Assembly: GCA_013388645.1 (NCBI GenBank)
Contig: JACAEV010000165.1
Location: 1-58,757, forward strand
Direction: 5' to 3'
DNA from: Syntrophaceae bacterium
GTDB taxonomy: Bacteria > Desulfobacterota > BSN033 > UBA1163
DNA length: 58,757 nt
The notes below the pieces were generated by a model. It did no database searches and was not told the DNA's origin. It was given only the letters and a program-made list of their open reading frames with translations. Made by a program: the position numbers and the translations under genes. Positions 6,451 to 15,414 of this stretch are shown here, piece after piece. Every line of letters starts with the position of its first letter. The first letter of the stretch is position 1.

Positions 6451-8217
6451 ATGGCAGAAACAATCGGCTTAGACATTGGTTCTCATTCGATTAAGTTGGT
6501 CGGTATAAAGACGACTTCCAAAGGGCCTTTTCTCACCTGTGTGGGGCTGAAGGAAATCCCCCATGGGACCGACAAAGAGGATATGAACACTGTTATTGAA
6601 ACCCTTAGGTCCTTGGTTAGCGAAGTTGGCCTTAAGACCAAAAAGGTGAATCTGACTGTTTCAGGCTCGGGAGTTACCATCAAGCGAGTTTCAATTCCTT
6701 CTCTTCCTAAGGCGGAATTAAAAGAGGCTGTTCGCTGGGAAATTAAAGACTCCATCCCCTTCTCTGTTGAGAAAGCCCAAATTGATTTCCACGTCTTGAA
6801 TGAATATGTGGAAGATAACGTTAAGAAATTAGATATGATCACAGTCGCTTGTCCTAAAGAACTTGTTCACCGAACTGTCTCCATCGTTAAAGGGGCTGGA
6901 CTCCAGCCTGTCCATCTCGACGTGGGGCCTTTTGCCCTCTGGAATGCTCTAATGGCTTTAGATCAGATTAAAAAAGAGGAAACAGTTGCATTGATTGATA
7001 TGGGTGCCGAAAAAACAGGGATTTACCTTTTCAAAGACAGAACCCTGCAATTTACCCGGGAAGTCACTCCAGCCGGAGCGGACATCACGAACGCAATCAT
7101 AGAGGGGATTGGATCTTCTGGAAGTCCTGAGCTCCTTTACGAACGAGCCGAGAGCATAAAGGAAGAAATGGGTATTCCGTCAGAGGGTTATCAGGAGAAG
7201 GGAAGCGATCCATCTACCTCTCTATCCAAAATAATTTTCCTTATTCGCCCTGTGATGGAGAAAATGGTAGCCGAAATAGTGCGTTCCTTCGAATATTTTA
7301 GAAATTTATTTAATGTGGAAAAAATTGACAAGGTCCTTTTAACCGGTGGAAGCGCCAATTTAAAAAATATGGTCCCCTATCTTTCCAAGGAACTTCGATT
7401 GCCTGTTGAACATTTTAATCCGATGAAGAAGATTCTTTATGATTCAAAAAAAATAGACACTCCGTTTCTTAATCAAATGGGATTGAGCTTCGCCATTGCA
7501 ATAGGAATGGCGCTTCCTGAACCAAAACGAATCGAACTGCTTCCTAACCAAAAGCCATTCTTATCCGAAATCCAGATAGGAAAATGGTTACCAGTATGGA
7601 TTCCCTTGATCACACTTCTCCTCTTTTTAGGGATCATCTGGTATATGAGCAGCCAGGTCAACGGCCTCCAAAAAGAACGGGATACGAAGATGGCAAAAAT
7701 AGCAACCTACGAAGTACTTCAGGCTAAACTGAAACTGTTAAAAGAGAAAGATCTTCAGATTAAAGAAAAGCTTTCTCAATTCCCATCTTCAATGGTTATC
7801 CCTGTCCCCTATCGAAATATTCTGAGAGAGGTGAGTGGTATCCTGCCAGACAATGTCACCTTGACACACCTGTCGGTCCAACCGAAAGGGAAACCATTGA
7901 AGGGGGAATCCACAACCAATGAGGGAAGGGAACTTCACCTATCCGGTCTCACCTTCGGTAGTGACGTTCATTGTCTCACGGCCTTGGCCTCCATGCTTGA
8001 ACGGTTAGAGGGATCTCCTTTATTTAAAAATGTTAAGTTGATTTCAGCAGATGAAAATAAATTATATTCTCGACCTGGAGCTGGATTTGAGATCATCTGT
8101 GACATCAACCCCAATAATCCCGCATCTCCACCCTTTAATCCCCTCCCTTTATTAAAGGGGGGAAAGGAGGGGATTACCAAAGGGGGGTTGGGGGGATTAG
8201 GAGAGGAAAAACGATAA
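6451..8217 (+). CDS. mshI: PilM-PilN fusion, MshI-like pilus assembly protein
   Basis: 588 residues combining two usual pilus proteins. Residues 1-~355 are a PilM/actin-like ATPase fold (GLDIGSHSIKLVGI, ALIDMGAEKTGIYLF, VLLTGGSANLKNM). A single membrane helix (WIPLITLLLFLGIIWYM) then leads into a coiled coil and a PilN-like periplasmic domain (LREVSGILPDNVTLTHLSVQ). The product therefore joins the cytoplasmic ring and the alignment subcomplex in one chain. The last ~30 residues (NPLPLLKGGKEG, GGLGGLGEEKR) translate a purine-rich palindromic repeat and are probably not functional. The PilO-like gene follows after 3 bases. The order I-J-K-L-M-N-E from here on matches Vibrio MSHA clusters. Confidence 0.85.
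   Translation: MAETIGLDIGSHSIKLVGIKTTSKGPFLTCVGLKEIPHGTDKEDMNTVIETLRSLVSEVGLKTKKVNLTVSGSGVTIKRVSIPSLPKAELKEAVRWEIKDSIPFSVEKAQIDFHVLNEYVEDNVKKLDMITVACPKELVHRTVSIVKGAGLQPVHLDVGPFALWNALMALDQIKKEETVALIDMGAEKTGIYLFKDRTLQFTREVTPAGADITNAIIEGIGSSGSPELLYERAESIKEEMGIPSEGYQEKGSDPSTSLSKIIFLIRPVMEKMVAEIVRSFEYFRNLFNVEKIDKVLLTGGSANLKNMVPYLSKELRLPVEHFNPMKKILYDSKKIDTPFLNQMGLSFAIAIGMALPEPKRIELLPNQKPFLSEIQIGKWLPVWIPLITLLLFLGIIWYMSSQVNGLQKERDTKMAKIATYEVLQAKLKLLKEKDLQIKEKLSQFPSSMVIPVPYRNILREVSGILPDNVTLTHLSVQPKGKPLKGESTTNEGRELHLSGLTFGSDVHCLTALASMLERLEGSPLFKNVKLISADENKLYSRPGAGFEIICDINPNNPASPPFNPLPLLKGGKEGITKGGLGGLGEEKR
8127..8210 (+). repeat. Purine/pyrimidine-rich palindromic repeat inside the 3' end of the mshI-like gene
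   Basis: CCCCTCCCTTTATTAAAGGG forms a near-perfect hairpin, followed by GGAGGGGATTACCAAAGGGG and GGGGGGATTAGGAGAGG. Related sequences occur at 13628-13675 and, within a coding region, at 15795-15845. Confidence 0.75.
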
Positions 8218-8220
8218 ACC

Positions 8221-8826
8221 ATGAAACTAAAAAGTAGAGAAAAAATATTGGCTGGTTTGGCTGTCCTGGCCATGGCCATTTGGGCCTTCGATCATTTTTA
8301 TTATACCCCTCAAGCACGTAAAATCCAGATGCTTAAGGCGGAGATCAAGGAGGCCGATCTAAAATTAACTGAATATCAACAAATCGCACAAGGAGTAGAA
8401 TTCTTAGAATCTGAAATCCTCCGCAGGGAAGAAGAATTTAAAAAGGTGAGCCAGCGAATGTTGAGGGGTGAAGAATTTAGGACCTTCCTGAAACACTTAG
8501 CTGGAGAGAGTATGCCCCCCCAGATGAAGGTTATTTCTCTAATTCCTCAGGAAGAAATAGTACCCTCTTCTGAGGGAAAGAAGGAAATCTCTGGCTCCCA
8601 TTACAAAAAAGTGAATATTAAGATGGTTCTTTACTCAACTTTTTCCAAACTCGGAACTTATATGAAGGGGATTGAGGAGCTTCCTTTTCTCATCCATGTT
8701 GACAGCCTCCAAGTGGAAAAGAACGAAGAGGTTCATCCTCTTTTAAAGGTCACGATGGGATTGGGTATGTACGTTACTTTGGAAGGAACAGGGTACGAGG
8801 GTCCAAGGAATCAAAGGGTCCAGTAA
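8221..8826 (+). CDS. mshJ: PilO/GspM-like alignment subcomplex protein (MshJ position)
   Basis: 201 residues. There is one N-terminal membrane helix (ILAGLAVLAMAIWAFDHFYY), then a coiled coil (IQMLKAEIKEADLKLTEYQQ) and a ferredoxin-like periplasmic domain. This is the standard architecture of PilO/MshJ, which pairs with PilN between inner membrane and secretin. It starts 3 bases after the PilM-PilN fusion. Family assignment rests on architecture and position rather than on strong sequence motifs. Confidence 0.75.
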   Translation: MKLKSREKILAGLAVLAMAIWAFDHFYYTPQARKIQMLKAEIKEADLKLTEYQQIAQGVEFLESEILRREEEFKKVSQRMLRGEEFRTFLKHLAGESMPPQMKVISLIPQEEIVPSSEGKKEISGSHYKKVNIKMVLYSTFSKLGTYMKGIEELPFLIHVDSLQVEKNEEVHPLLKVTMGLGMYVTLEGTGYEGPRNQRVQ

Positions 8827-8892
8827 AGGAATTCAAATATATAGATAGTCGAAAGCATAAACTTTTTCGATAAATTTTTAAGGAGAAACCTC

Positions 8893-9510
8893 GTGAAGAG
8901 ATACAAAAAGATTATTTTAAACACAGCGTCATTAATTCCAACAAAGCATGCCATTCCTGCAAAAGCGGGAATCCAGGAAAACAATGGATTCCCCCGTGTC
9001 AAGCACAAGGCGGGCTTGGTTAAGCCCGGAATGACAAACCGGCTGACATTTATTTCGTCATGCATGGTTCTAAATTTAACCGTTATTTTTATCTCAATTG
9101 GCATCGCACTCACCGATCCGATCAAGGCTCATGGGCAACCCAAAGGGAAAGGTGCCCTATCTCAAGAGAGAGGGAGAGATCCCTTCCTGCTTCCTCCGGG
9201 GATCCATCTTCTTTCTAATAAAGAAGCCACGACAGGGACAAAGAATATCTCTTCAAAATTACCGAGCAACCTTAATGACGGAAATCCTTTGCCTTTGAAA
9301 GTCAAGGCGATTTTAATCAGCGATCATATCCGATTAGCCTTAATTGATCGCCACATCGTGACTGTCGGAGATTCCATTCAGGATGAAAAGGTGTTGGACA
9401 TTGCGAAGGACCGAGTCATCTTAGGGAAAAAAGATCAAACGAGGACCCTTCTTTTATCTCAAAGTCCTATTTTATTAACCGTTGGAGAAAAAAAAGGAGA
9501 ACAACGATGA
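8893..9510 (+). CDS. mshK: PilP/MshK-like periplasmic pilus protein carrying an inserted repeat
   Basis: 205 residues from a GTG start with AAGGAGA 6 bases upstream. The C-terminal half (RDPFLLPP, then NPLPLKVKAILISDHIRLAL and VTVGDSI) fits the PilP/GspC-HR/MshK type domain that links the alignment complex to the secretin. Residues ~20-48 (AIPAKAGIQENNGFP, LVKPGMT) are the in-frame translation of an 87-base dispersed CATTCC-type repeat. It sits before a hydrophobic segment (LNLTVIFISIGIAL), which would be the true signal anchor. The original start was probably closer to that helix. The stop overlaps the secretin ATG (ATGA). Confidence 0.7.
   Translation: MKRYKKIILNTASLIPTKHAIPAKAGIQENNGFPRVKHKAGLVKPGMTNRLTFISSCMVLNLTVIFISIGIALTDPIKAHGQPKGKGALSQERGRDPFLLPPGIHLLSNKEATTGTKNISSKLPSNLNDGNPLPLKVKAILISDHIRLALIDRHIVTVGDSIQDEKVLDIAKDRVILGKKDQTRTLLLSQSPILLTVGEKKGEQR
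8950..9036 (+). repeat. Dispersed CATTCC-type repeat (IPAKAGIQ-encoding), in-frame within a gene
   Basis: It begins CCATTCCTGCAAAAGCGGGA and ends GGAATGAC. Its length of 87 bases is a multiple of three, so the frame is preserved. Other copies are at 27417-27483, 49967-49990 (part, inside a MITE) and 58172-58200 (part). Confidence 0.8.
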
Positions 9511-11174
9511 AAACGAAAACCCTCTTTATATTCTTTTTCATTTCATTATGGAGCCTTGGGTGTGCCAATGTCCCTATAAAGGAGCGGTCTAAATTACCAC
9601 CTCAAAAGGAGGAGGCCCTCAAACCCCAACCCCCTCCTGAAGAGAAATTGAAAGAAATTTTGGTCCCTCAGATGGAAGAGGCCAAAAAGATACCGGATAG
9701 ACTTTTCTCTCTTTATGCGAGAGATTCAAACGTTCAAGATGTCCTTCTGGCCTTCTCAAAAGAGAGTGAGTTGAACATGGTTATCGATCCTGAACTGAGT
9801 GGGAAGGTCACCATTGACTTGAAAGGCGTGACTTTAAAAGAGGCCCTGGAAGCCATTCTCACTCCTTTAGGATGGGCCTATCGCGTTGATGGGAAATTTA
9901 TCAAGATATCAAGACCTCAAATGGAAACGCGAATGTTTACACTCAACTACATTGCTACCCGACGCGGGGGGAAAAGGGAGGTCTACGCAAGCACTAGCAC
10001 GGGAGGTGGTCTACAGACCAGTACCCTTCCCGGACAACAAACCGCGCTTAGCCCGGGAGGAACCAGGAGCGGATACACCGACCTCGTGAGTATAGATGAT
10101 ATGGATCTATGGAAGGAAATCCAAAAAGGATTGGAAGCCTACATTTTTGGGACGGTTGAAGAAAAAGAGGCTTCAACGGAGAAAGAACAAGTCACTTGGA
10201 CCAGGAGTGATGGAAAGGGTAAAAAGTTGGTGATCAACCGATCCACGGGCGTGATTCTGGTAACCGATTACCCTATCAATTTAAATAAAGTGGCTTCTTA
10301 TTTAGAGGTCATGGAAGGAAGTTCTCAGAGACAGGTAACCATTCATGCAAAGATCATGGAAGTGATCCTTTCCGATGAGCACAAAGAGGGAATTAATTGG
10401 AAGGTGATTGAAGGACTCCCGCGTTCAACCAATCTGGCCTGGGGGCTGACGAATAAAGCCGGGACGACAGGTTATCCTGGAAGCACCACTGGATATGTGG
10501 GCGGGGCTTCCACGACAGGGGGGACATCCGCCACCTCCATTGACACTCCAGGACTCTTTAAAATCAAACCTTATGGGGGGATTCTTGCCATTGGTGCAGG
10601 GGGAACAGAGGTTGCGCTTTCAGATATCATGCAGGCCATCTCGGAACAGGGAGATGTGAAGATTCTCTCCAGTCCCACTATCTCCACCCTCAATAATCAA
10701 AAGGCCATCATTCGAGTAGGGAATCAGGACGTTTTCTTTATCACGGGTGCTGTCGCCACGCAGACGACGGTCACTCAGATTATTCAACCCATGACCATTG
10801 ATATTGGGATCATTCTGGACGTCACTCCTCAAATCGCTGAAGATGGTACGATCATTATGAATATCCATCCCAGTATCACCGATAAGACGGGAGAGAAAAC
10901 GACTCCAGATGGGAAGTCGACCTTTCCACTCCTTAGTATTCGGGAGACGGACACGACCGTGAAAGTCAGAGATGGCCAAACGATCATCATCGCCGGCCTG
11001 ATTCAAGAAAAGAATGAGGAGTCCTACATCGGGGTTCCGATTTTGGATTCCGTTCCTCTATTAGGAGGGTTGTTCCGATATAAATCAAATAAGAAAAGAA
11101 ATTCAGAGTTAGTGATCATGATTACGCCTACTCTTCAAGTGGGCAAAAAAGTGGAGGACTTCACAAAAAGATAG
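9507..11174 (+). CDS. mshL: Outer-membrane secretin of MSHA-type pilus (MshL/PilQ family)
   Basis: 555 residues, the size of MshL. It has a lipoprotein signal with lipobox LWSLGC (lipidated Cys at ~19). An N-terminal STN-like domain follows (NVQDVLLAFSKESELNMVID, LKEALEAIL), then a Gly/Thr/Ser-rich stretch, an N1-type KH fold (VILVTDYPINLNKVASYLEV) and the secretin core with VPILDSVPLLGGLFRYKS near the C-terminus. It forms the multimeric outer-membrane channel for the pilus. The ATG overlaps the previous stop. Confidence 0.9.
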   Translation: MKTKTLFIFFFISLWSLGCANVPIKERSKLPPQKEEALKPQPPPEEKLKEILVPQMEEAKKIPDRLFSLYARDSNVQDVLLAFSKESELNMVIDPELSGKVTIDLKGVTLKEALEAILTPLGWAYRVDGKFIKISRPQMETRMFTLNYIATRRGGKREVYASTSTGGGLQTSTLPGQQTALSPGGTRSGYTDLVSIDDMDLWKEIQKGLEAYIFGTVEEKEASTEKEQVTWTRSDGKGKKLVINRSTGVILVTDYPINLNKVASYLEVMEGSSQRQVTIHAKIMEVILSDEHKEGINWKVIEGLPRSTNLAWGLTNKAGTTGYPGSTTGYVGGASTTGGTSATSIDTPGLFKIKPYGGILAIGAGGTEVALSDIMQAISEQGDVKILSSPTISTLNNQKAIIRVGNQDVFFITGAVATQTTVTQIIQPMTIDIGIILDVTPQIAEDGTIIMNIHPSITDKTGEKTTPDGKSTFPLLSIRETDTTVKVRDGQTIIIAGLIQEKNEESYIGVPILDSVPLLGGLFRYKSNKKRNSELVIMITPTLQVGKKVEDFTKR

Positions 11175-11280
11175 GGTTCAAGGGATCAAGGCGGCAAGGG
11201 TTCCAGAAAAGAGTTTAAAATATAGAAACTCGAACCCCTCCCTATAGCAGGCAAGAATCCTTGAACCCCGAACCCTTTAG
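11172..11280. repeat. Octamer-periodic inverted repeat in intergenic gap
   Basis: The left arm has GGGTTCAA GGGATCAA GGCGGCAA GGGTTCCA. The right arm (11255-11280) is the opposite strand version with CCTTGAAC CCCGAACC C. The 115-base gap holds no gene; the arms could pair. Confidence 0.55.
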
Positions 11281-11289
11281 GAAAAGACG

Positions 11290-12402
11290 ATGTACTTAGA
11301 TTTCTATGGTTTAAGAGAAAAGCCATTTTCGCTCACTCCTGACCCTCAATTTCTTTACCTGAGTGAGAGTCATCGGACAGCAATTGAATCGCTTCTTTAT
11401 GGAATTCAACAGAAAGAAGGATTTATGGTCGTGACTGGGGATATCGGGACAGGTAAAACGACCATTTGTAGGACCATATTAGGACGACTCAACAAGCAGG
11501 TGAGGACAGCAGTAATCTTTAATTCCCTTCTTAGCGAAGGAAAGCTATTGGAATCCATTCTCCGAGACTTTGGATATCCTTCCAAAGGAAGGACCAAACA
11601 TGATCAAATTAATGCTTTGAATGAATTTCTCCTTCAATTGTTATCTCGGGGTGAAAAGGCTGTTCTTATTATTGACGAGGCGCAGAATCTATCTATCCCT
11701 GTCCTTGAGCAAATCCGCATGCTCTCCAATCTTGAGACAGAAAAAGAGAAAATGCTTCAGATCATCCTATTTGGCCAATTAGAACTGGATCAGAAACTCC
11801 GGTCCCCTAAATTGAAACAACTCAATCAACGGATCTCCATTCGACATTGCCTCATGCCACTCACTCAGAGAGAAATGGAGTCCTATATCTCTCAGCGTTT
11901 AATGGTGGCTGGATCTCAGGGAAGCATTACCTTTTCAAAATCGGCTCTCCAAGAGATCTATAAATTATCGAAAGGAACCCCCAGACTCATTAATCTCCTT
12001 TGTGATCGAGCCTTATTGGGCGGTTTTGTTGAGCAAACCTTTCATATCGATAAGGCAATCATCCACAAGGCAAAAAATAGCCTCCAAGGAGAAGAAAGAC
12101 CCTCCCTGCCAATTTATTTTCGTCCCCAACCCCAAAAATTTATCCCATTACGTATCGCCCTTTGGAGTCTCTTTATATTTTTAATGATGAGCTTAATCAT
12201 CCTGGACCGAAATTATTTCTCCCTTCTTCAAAATGCGAAACACTTCATCTGGAATGGAATTCCAAAAACCTATACCCAAATCTTTGGCACCCCTTCTCCT
12301 TCTGCTTCAACGATTCAAATCCATGAGGGGAGGGCTCAGCGCATGATGAACATTATATCTGGAAAAGACCTTGAAAAGGAATCTCAGGAGAGTTCAAAAT
12401 GA
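11290..12402 (+). CDS. mshM: AAA+ ATPase, ExeA/MshM-like
   Basis: 370 residues. The N-terminus MYLDFYGLREKPFSLTPDP is the standard opening of the ExeA/GspA/MshM group. Walker A is GDIGTGKTT, Walker B is VLIIDEAQNL, and sensor-like motifs follow. After the ATPase domain (to ~270) comes one membrane helix (ALWSLFIFLMMSLIIL) and a short periplasmic tail. These ATPases, with their GspB/MshN partner, help place secretins through the cell wall. The start of the next gene overlaps its stop by 4 bases, consistent with a paired complex. Confidence 0.87.
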   Translation: MYLDFYGLREKPFSLTPDPQFLYLSESHRTAIESLLYGIQQKEGFMVVTGDIGTGKTTICRTILGRLNKQVRTAVIFNSLLSEGKLLESILRDFGYPSKGRTKHDQINALNEFLLQLLSRGEKAVLIIDEAQNLSIPVLEQIRMLSNLETEKEKMLQIILFGQLELDQKLRSPKLKQLNQRISIRHCLMPLTQREMESYISQRLMVAGSQGSITFSKSALQEIYKLSKGTPRLINLLCDRALLGGFVEQTFHIDKAIIHKAKNSLQGEERPSLPIYFRPQPQKFIPLRIALWSLFIFLMMSLIILDRNYFSLLQNAKHFIWNGIPKTYTQIFGTPSPSASTIQIHEGRAQRMMNIISGKDLEKESQESSK

Positions 12403-13625
12403 GTCTGATCATGGAGGCCCTCAAAAAGGGACAACAACTCCAATCGGAAGAATCCGGAAGCCCCCCTATTTTGAAACAATCACATTCAAATAAAAAAAGG
12501 GAAAGGCAATCTCAAAAACAATGGATCTTTGTGGGAACCGGACTTGTTTTTCTCAGCGTTGGTTTGCTGATTCTCATAAAGCCAGGGTCTCCGCCAATGG
12601 CCACTCAATTCAATCAGACTCAGGTTCTTATGGATCATAAATTCTCTGCTCCTGCAATAGATAAAATATCAACAGAGTTTCCCAAGGAGATTTCTATTTC
12701 ATTAAAAGAGGCGGAATCAACATCTTCTGCTCAACCTTTGGACCATACGAGTTCAAGGTACACCTCGCACCATTCTGATTCAGGAAAGGTAGGCGAAGAG
12801 GGATTCTCTTTCTCAAGAAAGGAAGTTAGGGAGCAAACCTCTTTGGTAAGCAAGCGAGCGATGAATAAAAATAATATAGAATTACCAATCGCACAAAGCT
12901 CAGAAAAGGAAAGATTAGAACCCTACGGAAAGGTCTTAGAGGAAAAGAATCCTCCCCCTTCTCCCATACAAAAAGAGGCCTCTCTTTCTAAATCAATCGA
13001 GGTGGAAGAGAAGCAGGGAAAAGATCGCCCATTGGTTACGGAAATCCTTCACCATTTCAATTCAGGGGTGGCTCTCTATCACCAGAAGGAATTTTCAAAA
13101 GCAATTCAAGCTTACCAAAAGGTCATCCAATTGGATCCGGCCCATGTCGAGGCCTACAACAATTTGGGAATTATCTATCAAGCATTAGGGGAGATGGAAA
13201 GGGCTTTTGAAGCTTTTCAGAAATCCATCGAAATCAACCCGAAGTATGAGAAAGGTTATAACAATCTTGGGATTCTCCTTTTTCTGAAGGGGCGTTATGA
13301 ACAAGCCCAAGAGGTTTTTGAAAAGGGCCTTGCCATCAATCCAAATAACGTGGATAGTTACCTCCACCTCGGAATCCTTTTTAAGAAAAAAGGGGAATGG
13401 GAAAAGGCAATCGAATCATATCAGAAGGCATTGGGTATTCAGCCTCTGCACAGCGAAACACATTACAATATTGCACTCCTATACGAACAATTAGAAAACC
13501 CGGAAATGGCGATCACCCATTATCAGCAATTTATCCGTCTCTCTTCAAAATCTTATCCGGAATTGGTTTTGAAAGTACAAAGGCATTTAGATACTTTGGT
13601 AAGGATAAAAGGGAACAGAAAATAA
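12399..13625 (+). CDS. mshN: TPR-repeat membrane protein, MshN/GspB-like
   Basis: 408 residues. The short cytoplasmic start MSLIMEALKKGQ is typical of GspB/MshN partners of ExeA-type ATPases. A membrane helix near 45-62 (IFVGTGLVFLSVGLLILI) follows, then a long low-complexity Ser/Glu-rich linker and at least four TPR units from ~215 (SGVALYHQKEFSKAIQAYQK, AYNNLGIIYQALGEMERAFE, and so on). It would lie in the periplasm and bridge to pilus or cell-wall components. Confidence 0.82.
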   Translation: MSLIMEALKKGQQLQSEESGSPPILKQSHSNKKRERQSQKQWIFVGTGLVFLSVGLLILIKPGSPPMATQFNQTQVLMDHKFSAPAIDKISTEFPKEISISLKEAESTSSAQPLDHTSSRYTSHHSDSGKVGEEGFSFSRKEVREQTSLVSKRAMNKNNIELPIAQSSEKERLEPYGKVLEEKNPPPSPIQKEASLSKSIEVEEKQGKDRPLVTEILHHFNSGVALYHQKEFSKAIQAYQKVIQLDPAHVEAYNNLGIIYQALGEMERAFEAFQKSIEINPKYEKGYNNLGILLFLKGRYEQAQEVFEKGLAINPNNVDSYLHLGILFKKKGEWEKAIESYQKALGIQPLHSETHYNIALLYEQLENPEMAITHYQQFIRLSSKSYPELVLKVQRHLDTLVRIKGNRK

Positions 13626-13627
13626 AA

Positions 13628-13675
13628 ATTGCTTCTCTCTCCCTTGGTTAAAGGGGGTTGGGAGGATTAAGAGAA
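13628..13675 (+). repeat. Purine-rich palindromic repeat, second copy
   Basis: CTCTCCCTTGGTTAAAGGGG followed by GTTGGGAGGATTAAGAGA matches the distal half of the 8127-8210 element. It lies between the mshN-like and mshE-like genes. Confidence 0.65.
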
Positions 13676-13689
13676 AGGGTTTGGTCATC

Positions 13690-15414
13690 ATGGAAGAGAA
13701 AAAAAGTTTTGGTGATTTTTTGATAGGGTTGGGTGTCATCACTGCCGAACAATTAAAGAAGGCGTCCCAGGAACAGAGACAGAAAGGGGAGCGTTTGGAA
13801 CAGACGATCGTGCGGTTGGGCTTTGCCAAAGAAGAATTGGTTCTTCACTGTCTGGCCGATTATTTTAACCTCCCTTATGTGGATTTGGACACCTATCTCA
13901 TTGACGAAAAGGTGGTCAAAACGATATCGGAGGAGATGGCACGGCGCCATACATTAATTCCTCTTTTCAAAATCGGAAACACCTTGACCATAGCGATGAC
14001 CAATCCCCTCAATCTCCTCGCCTTGGATGAGTTGAGAAACAAGGTGAAGACTGAAGTAGAGATTGCCATCAGCACAGAGAAGAAGATTAAAAAGGCGATT
14101 GAACAACACTATGGAGCAGCAACAGCTGGTCTTGAACAAACCCTTCAGAATTTAATGAAAGGAAATTTTACAGCTTCTTCTGAAGAACCTTCCGACTATA
14201 AAAAGACTTATGACCTTGTCATGAAGGAGATGCCCACTGGGCCAATCGATGAAGCCCCGGCAGCTCGGATGCTCGATTTGGTCGTGATGCAGGCGATTCG
14301 AGACCGAGCCAGTGATATTCACTTCGAACCCGATGAAAAGGCCTTGCGGGTTCGGTTCAGAATCGATGGTTTTTTATATGAGTCGCTCACTTTGCCAAAG
14401 CAGATTCATCCAGCTCTTACCTCGAGAATAAAGATTTTGGCAGAGATGGATATCGCGGAGACCAGACTCCCTCAAGATGGGAATTTCAATGTCAAAATGG
14501 AGAAGAGGGGTTTTGAAATCAGGGTGTCCACGTTCCCTACGATCTATGGAGAAAATGTGGTTCTCCGAATCCTCGATCAAACCAGCCCGCTCTTCCAATT
14601 GGAGGAATTGGGTTTCTCTGAAGAAACATTGGGCCATTTCAAACAACTCGTTCGGAAAACAAGCGGGATTATCCTGGTCACGGGTCCCACGGGGAGCGGG
14701 AAAACAACTACCCTCTACGCCCTTCTCAATATGATCAACTCGAAAGAGAAAAATATCATTACCATTGAAGATCCTGTTGAGTATCGATTAGCCTTGATCA
14801 GACAAACCCAGATCAACCCCAAGGCAGGAATCAACTTTGCCACAGGATTGAGGTCCATTCTCCGTCAGGATCCCGACATCATCATGATTGGAGAGATTCG
14901 TGATTTAGAGACCTCTGAAATTGCCATGCAGGCAGCCCTGACAGGCCATTTGGTTTTAAGCACACTTCATACCAATGATGCGCCAGAAGCCATCTCTCGA
15001 TTGGTCGATATCGGCGTGGAACCTTACCTCATCGCTTCATGTGTCGTTGGAGTTCTTGCACAGCGGCTGGTTCGAACCATCTGCCCAGATTGTAAAACTC
15101 CCTATCAGGCTGACCCAGCCACCTTCAATGATCTTAATGGGGAGGGAGGATCATCAAAAGAGCCCTTGACCCTCTACCGAGGGAAGGGGTGCAAACATTG
15201 TAAGCATTCTGGATATTGGGGACGAACGGGTATCTATGAACTCCTTTTGGTGAACGAGGAAATCAAAAAACTCATATCCGAAAAAGCCTCTACTCAAGTG
15301 ATTCGAGAGGTGGCAAGAAAAACAGCAGGATTAGTCCCATTAAGGTTAGATGGTCTACAAAAAGTTCTAAAAGGGATTACCACGCTCGATGAAGTGGATC
15401 GGGTGGCTAATTAA
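13690..15414 (+). CDS. mshE: Pilus assembly ATPase, PilB/MshE family
   Basis: 574 residues. The N-terminal MshEN domain (FGDFLIGLGVITAEQLKKA; this family can bind c-di-GMP) is followed by the ATPase core with Walker A GPTGSGKTTTLY, Asp box, Walker B (QDPDIIMIGEIRDLET) and His box (LTGHLVLSTLHTND). A zinc tetracysteine follows (CPDC and CKHC, spaced as in PilB). It powers pilus extension with the PilC-like platform at 2398-3615. No PilT-type retraction ATPase is present. The ATG at 13690 is preferred over a TTG at 13681. The stop overlaps the convergent gene by 4 bases. Confidence 0.92.
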   Translation: MEEKKSFGDFLIGLGVITAEQLKKASQEQRQKGERLEQTIVRLGFAKEELVLHCLADYFNLPYVDLDTYLIDEKVVKTISEEMARRHTLIPLFKIGNTLTIAMTNPLNLLALDELRNKVKTEVEIAISTEKKIKKAIEQHYGAATAGLEQTLQNLMKGNFTASSEEPSDYKKTYDLVMKEMPTGPIDEAPAARMLDLVVMQAIRDRASDIHFEPDEKALRVRFRIDGFLYESLTLPKQIHPALTSRIKILAEMDIAETRLPQDGNFNVKMEKRGFEIRVSTFPTIYGENVVLRILDQTSPLFQLEELGFSEETLGHFKQLVRKTSGIILVTGPTGSGKTTTLYALLNMINSKEKNIITIEDPVEYRLALIRQTQINPKAGINFATGLRSILRQDPDIIMIGEIRDLETSEIAMQAALTGHLVLSTLHTNDAPEAISRLVDIGVEPYLIASCVVGVLAQRLVRTICPDCKTPYQADPATFNDLNGEGGSSKEPLTLYRGKGCKHCKHSGYWGRTGIYELLLVNEEIKKLISEKASTQVIREVARKTAGLVPLRLDGLQKVLKGITTLDEVDRVAN

